From assembly GCA_946187095.1 (NCBI GenBank), contig CAMHPW010000073.1:1-6036 (forward strand): a DNA stretch of 6,036 nt, given 5' to 3'. Under the pieces are notes generated by a model that made no database searches, was not told where the DNA came from, and saw only the letters and a program-made list of their open reading frames with translations. Shown here one piece after another: positions 4,279 to 6,036 of this stretch. Position 1 is the first letter of the stretch. Each line of letters begins with the position of its first letter. The stretch is from an uncultured Clostridia bacterium. Lineage in GTDB: Bacteria > Bacillota > Clostridia > Oscillospirales > Acutalibacteraceae. Both the position numbers and the translations under genes were made by a program.

Positions 4279-6036
4279 ACTTTTTAGCATCAAACCAAGT
4301 CTTGCCGATCCCCGCATCCGCAGGCAAGGGTACGTTCAATTTTACAGCGTTCTGCATTTCTTCACTGACGATCTGTGCCGCCTTTAATGACTCATCTTCG
4401 GGGGCTTCAACGATCAGTTCATCATGCACCTGCAAAATCAGTCTTGCTTTCATGCCCTCTTTTTTCAGGCGTTCATACACCTTTATCATGGCAATTTTAA
4501 TGATATCCGCTGACGTTCCCTGAATGGGCATATTCTTTGCCACTCTCTCACCGAATGCCCTCAGATTATGATTGGAAGATGTCAGTTCGGGGAGATATCT
4601 TCTTCTGCCGAACATAGTCGTTACATAACCATCATTTTTCGCCTGTTCCACGACATTTTTCAGATATCTGTCAATTCCCGAATAATGCGACAGATATTCT
4701 TTGATATACTTGTCAGCCTCTTTCACGGATACGTTGATATCCTTTGAAAGTGAAAATGCCCCTATGCCGTAAATTATGCCGAAATTGACGGCTTTTGCCT
4801 TGCTACGCATATCGGGTGTTACAAAATCTTCGGGCATATTGAACACTTTTGCCGCTGTGGATTTGTGTATATCCCAATTATTTTTAAAGGCATTTATCAT
4901 ATTTTCGTCATTGGCAACGTGTGCCAGCACTCTCAATTCAATCTGTGAATAGTCGGCATCGACTAAAACATAACCGTCTTTTGCCGTGAAAAATTTTCGG
5001 AATTCCCTGCCACGTTCCGTTCTTACAGGGATATTCTGCAAATTCGGTTCCGTCGAACTGATTCTGCCTGTACGAGTTTCGGTCTGATTGAAACTAGAGT
5101 GAATCCTGCCGTCATTTCCGATAACTTTCACCAAGCCGTCACAATAGGTTGATTTCAGCTTTGCGACTGTCCTGTATTCCAGTATCTTATTGATAACAGG
5201 GTGATATATTTTCAATTCTTCCAAAACATCTGCATTGGTAGAATAACCGCTTTTTGTCTTCTTCTTTGCAGGCAAGCCCAATTTTTCAAATAAAGCCTCT
5301 GCCAACTGTTTCGGCGAATTGATATTGAATTCATATCCCACATGGTCATAGATACTTTGCTGAAGTCCGTCAATTTCTTTTTGCAGTTTGACACCGTATT
5401 CACGAATGGCATCTTTATCAACTGCAAAGCCGATATTTTCCATTGATGCAAGTACTTTAGCAAGCGGTATTTCAATATCATTAAGAAGTGCAGACTGCTT
5501 TTTATCTTCAATCTCTTTTTCAAGAACGTCTGCAACAGGCGTTAATTTCAATACAGGGCATTCCCTTTCACACTGATAAGCAGAAATATTATATTCCTGC
5601 AAAAGTCTGTCAAGAGAATAATCGCTTGCATTCGGATTCAAAAGATATGCCGCCAGACTTGTATCAAATATGATAGAATTGCAGTCAATGCCTATTTCGT
5701 CCAGTTCCGCAAAGATCGGCTTTGCATTGTGGGTACGCTTTTTAATAGAATCATCTTTGAAAAAGTTCTGCATGAAGTCCGTGAAATCGGGCATTAAAGC
5801 CGACACGATATAGACTTTTTCACCGTCATATATCGAAATGTCATTGAAATATACAACATCAACTTTTTTTCCTTTGAGATGTTCATACAAATCCGAAAGG
5901 CTTTCAAACTCCGCATATTCAACGGTCTTAACGTCTGCCGTCTTTATATTTTCATCTGTATCTTTCATAAGAGAAAGCAATTTTTCCATAATTTTTTTTA
6001 ATTCCTCCGTATTATTATTTGTTTCTTCTTGTAAAG
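4277..6036 (-). CDS. polA: DNA polymerase I, partial (5' end beyond the window)
   Basis: The polymerase (Klenow-like) part of family A DNA polymerase, used in Okazaki-fragment processing and excision repair. Numbering is from the Met at 5989. Residues about 20-165 form a 3'-5' exonuclease-like domain (FDTSLAAYLLNP at 108-119) whose catalytic acids are missing. The polymerase domain follows: TETRTGRISSTEPNLQNIP (303-321), motif A DYSQIELR (346-353; catalytic Asp346, steric-gate Glu351), the O-helix (Arg395, Lys399, Phe403, Tyr407) and motif C VHDE (521-524; catalytic Asp523). All key polymerase residues are present. The frame remains open for 15 more codons to the window edge, reading LQEETNNNTEELKKI, a linker-like stretch. 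Full PolA is usually about 850-930 residues, so the 5' nuclease domain very probably lies outside. A separately started Klenow-only protein from 5989 is less likely. The gene heads the phosphatase-rimI-tsaD run. Confidence 0.95.
   Translation of the reverse strand, partial: LQEETNNNTEELKKIMEKLLSLMKDTDENIKTADVKTVEYAEFESLSDLYEHLKGKKVDVVYFNDISIYDGEKVYIVSALMPDFTDFMQNFFKDDSIKKRTHNAKPIFAELDEIGIDCNSIIFDTSLAAYLLNPNASDYSLDRLLQEYNISAYQCERECPVLKLTPVADVLEKEIEDKKQSALLNDIEIPLAKVLASMENIGFAVDKDAIREYGVKLQKEIDGLQQSIYDHVGYEFNINSPKQLAEALFEKLGLPAKKKTKSGYSTNADVLEELKIYHPVINKILEYRTVAKLKSTYCDGLVKVIGNDGRIHSSFNQTETRTGRISSTEPNLQNIPVRTERGREFRKFFTAKDGYVLVDADYSQIELRVLAHVANDENMINAFKNNWDIHKSTAAKVFNMPEDFVTPDMRSKAKAVNFGIIYGIGAFSLSKDINVSVKEADKYIKEYLSHYSGIDRYLKNVVEQAKNDGYVTTMFGRRRYLPELTSSNHNLRAFGERVAKNMPIQGTSADIIKIAMIKVYERLKKEGMKARLILQVHDELIVEAPEDESLKAAQIVSEEMQNAVKLNVPLPADAGIGKTWFDAKK

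Noticed and set aside
1..6036. Mobile elements, CRISPR arrays, tRNA or rRNA genes, and defence or phage modules
   Set aside because: I saw no direct-repeat arrays, transposase or integrase motifs, or structured RNA signatures. The genes fill almost the whole window and are all conserved housekeeping types.

Overview
The window is a compact bacterial housekeeping region with every recognisable gene on the minus strand. It is fairly AT-rich, with strong GGAG-type Shine-Dalgarno sites and genes that abut or overlap. TGA is used as a stop (rimI, tsaD), so the code looks standard. These traits and the protein types suggest a low-GC Firmicute, most likely a Clostridia of the Ruminococcus/Oscillospiraceae kind. 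That placement is inference from style, not from a database match.

In transcription order (right to left) there are two apparent transcription units. The first is polA (incomplete, running off the right edge), a low-molecular-weight phosphatase gene, rimI and tsaD. The gaps are 12 nt (polA to phosphatase), a 23-nt overlap (phosphatase to rimI) and 4 nt (rimI to tsaD). After a 78-nt gap holding a good sigma-A-type promoter comes the second unit: a LysN/Aro8-type PLP aminotransferase whose stop codon overlaps the start codon of trpS (TAATG). The last 72 nt (positions 1-72) lie downstream of trpS and show no clear terminator.

The functions are core ones: DNA repair and replication (PolA), protein dephosphorylation (probably on arginine), N-terminal protein acetylation (RimI), the t6A37 tRNA modification (TsaD), amino-acid transamination, and tRNA(Trp) charging. 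rimI-tsaD is a conserved pairing, but the usual partners tsaE and tsaB are not in the window.

I found no mobile element, CRISPR array, RNA gene or phage signature, and no convincing novel system. The points most worth checking are: the polA frame stays open to the window edge, so the first visible Met is probably internal; a GGAGG plus A8 tract sits at the PolA interdomain linker; the PolA proofreading site has lost its acidic residues; the phosphatase P-loop carries the threonine linked to arginine-phosphatase specificity; and the trpS operon has a leader too short for a T-box.
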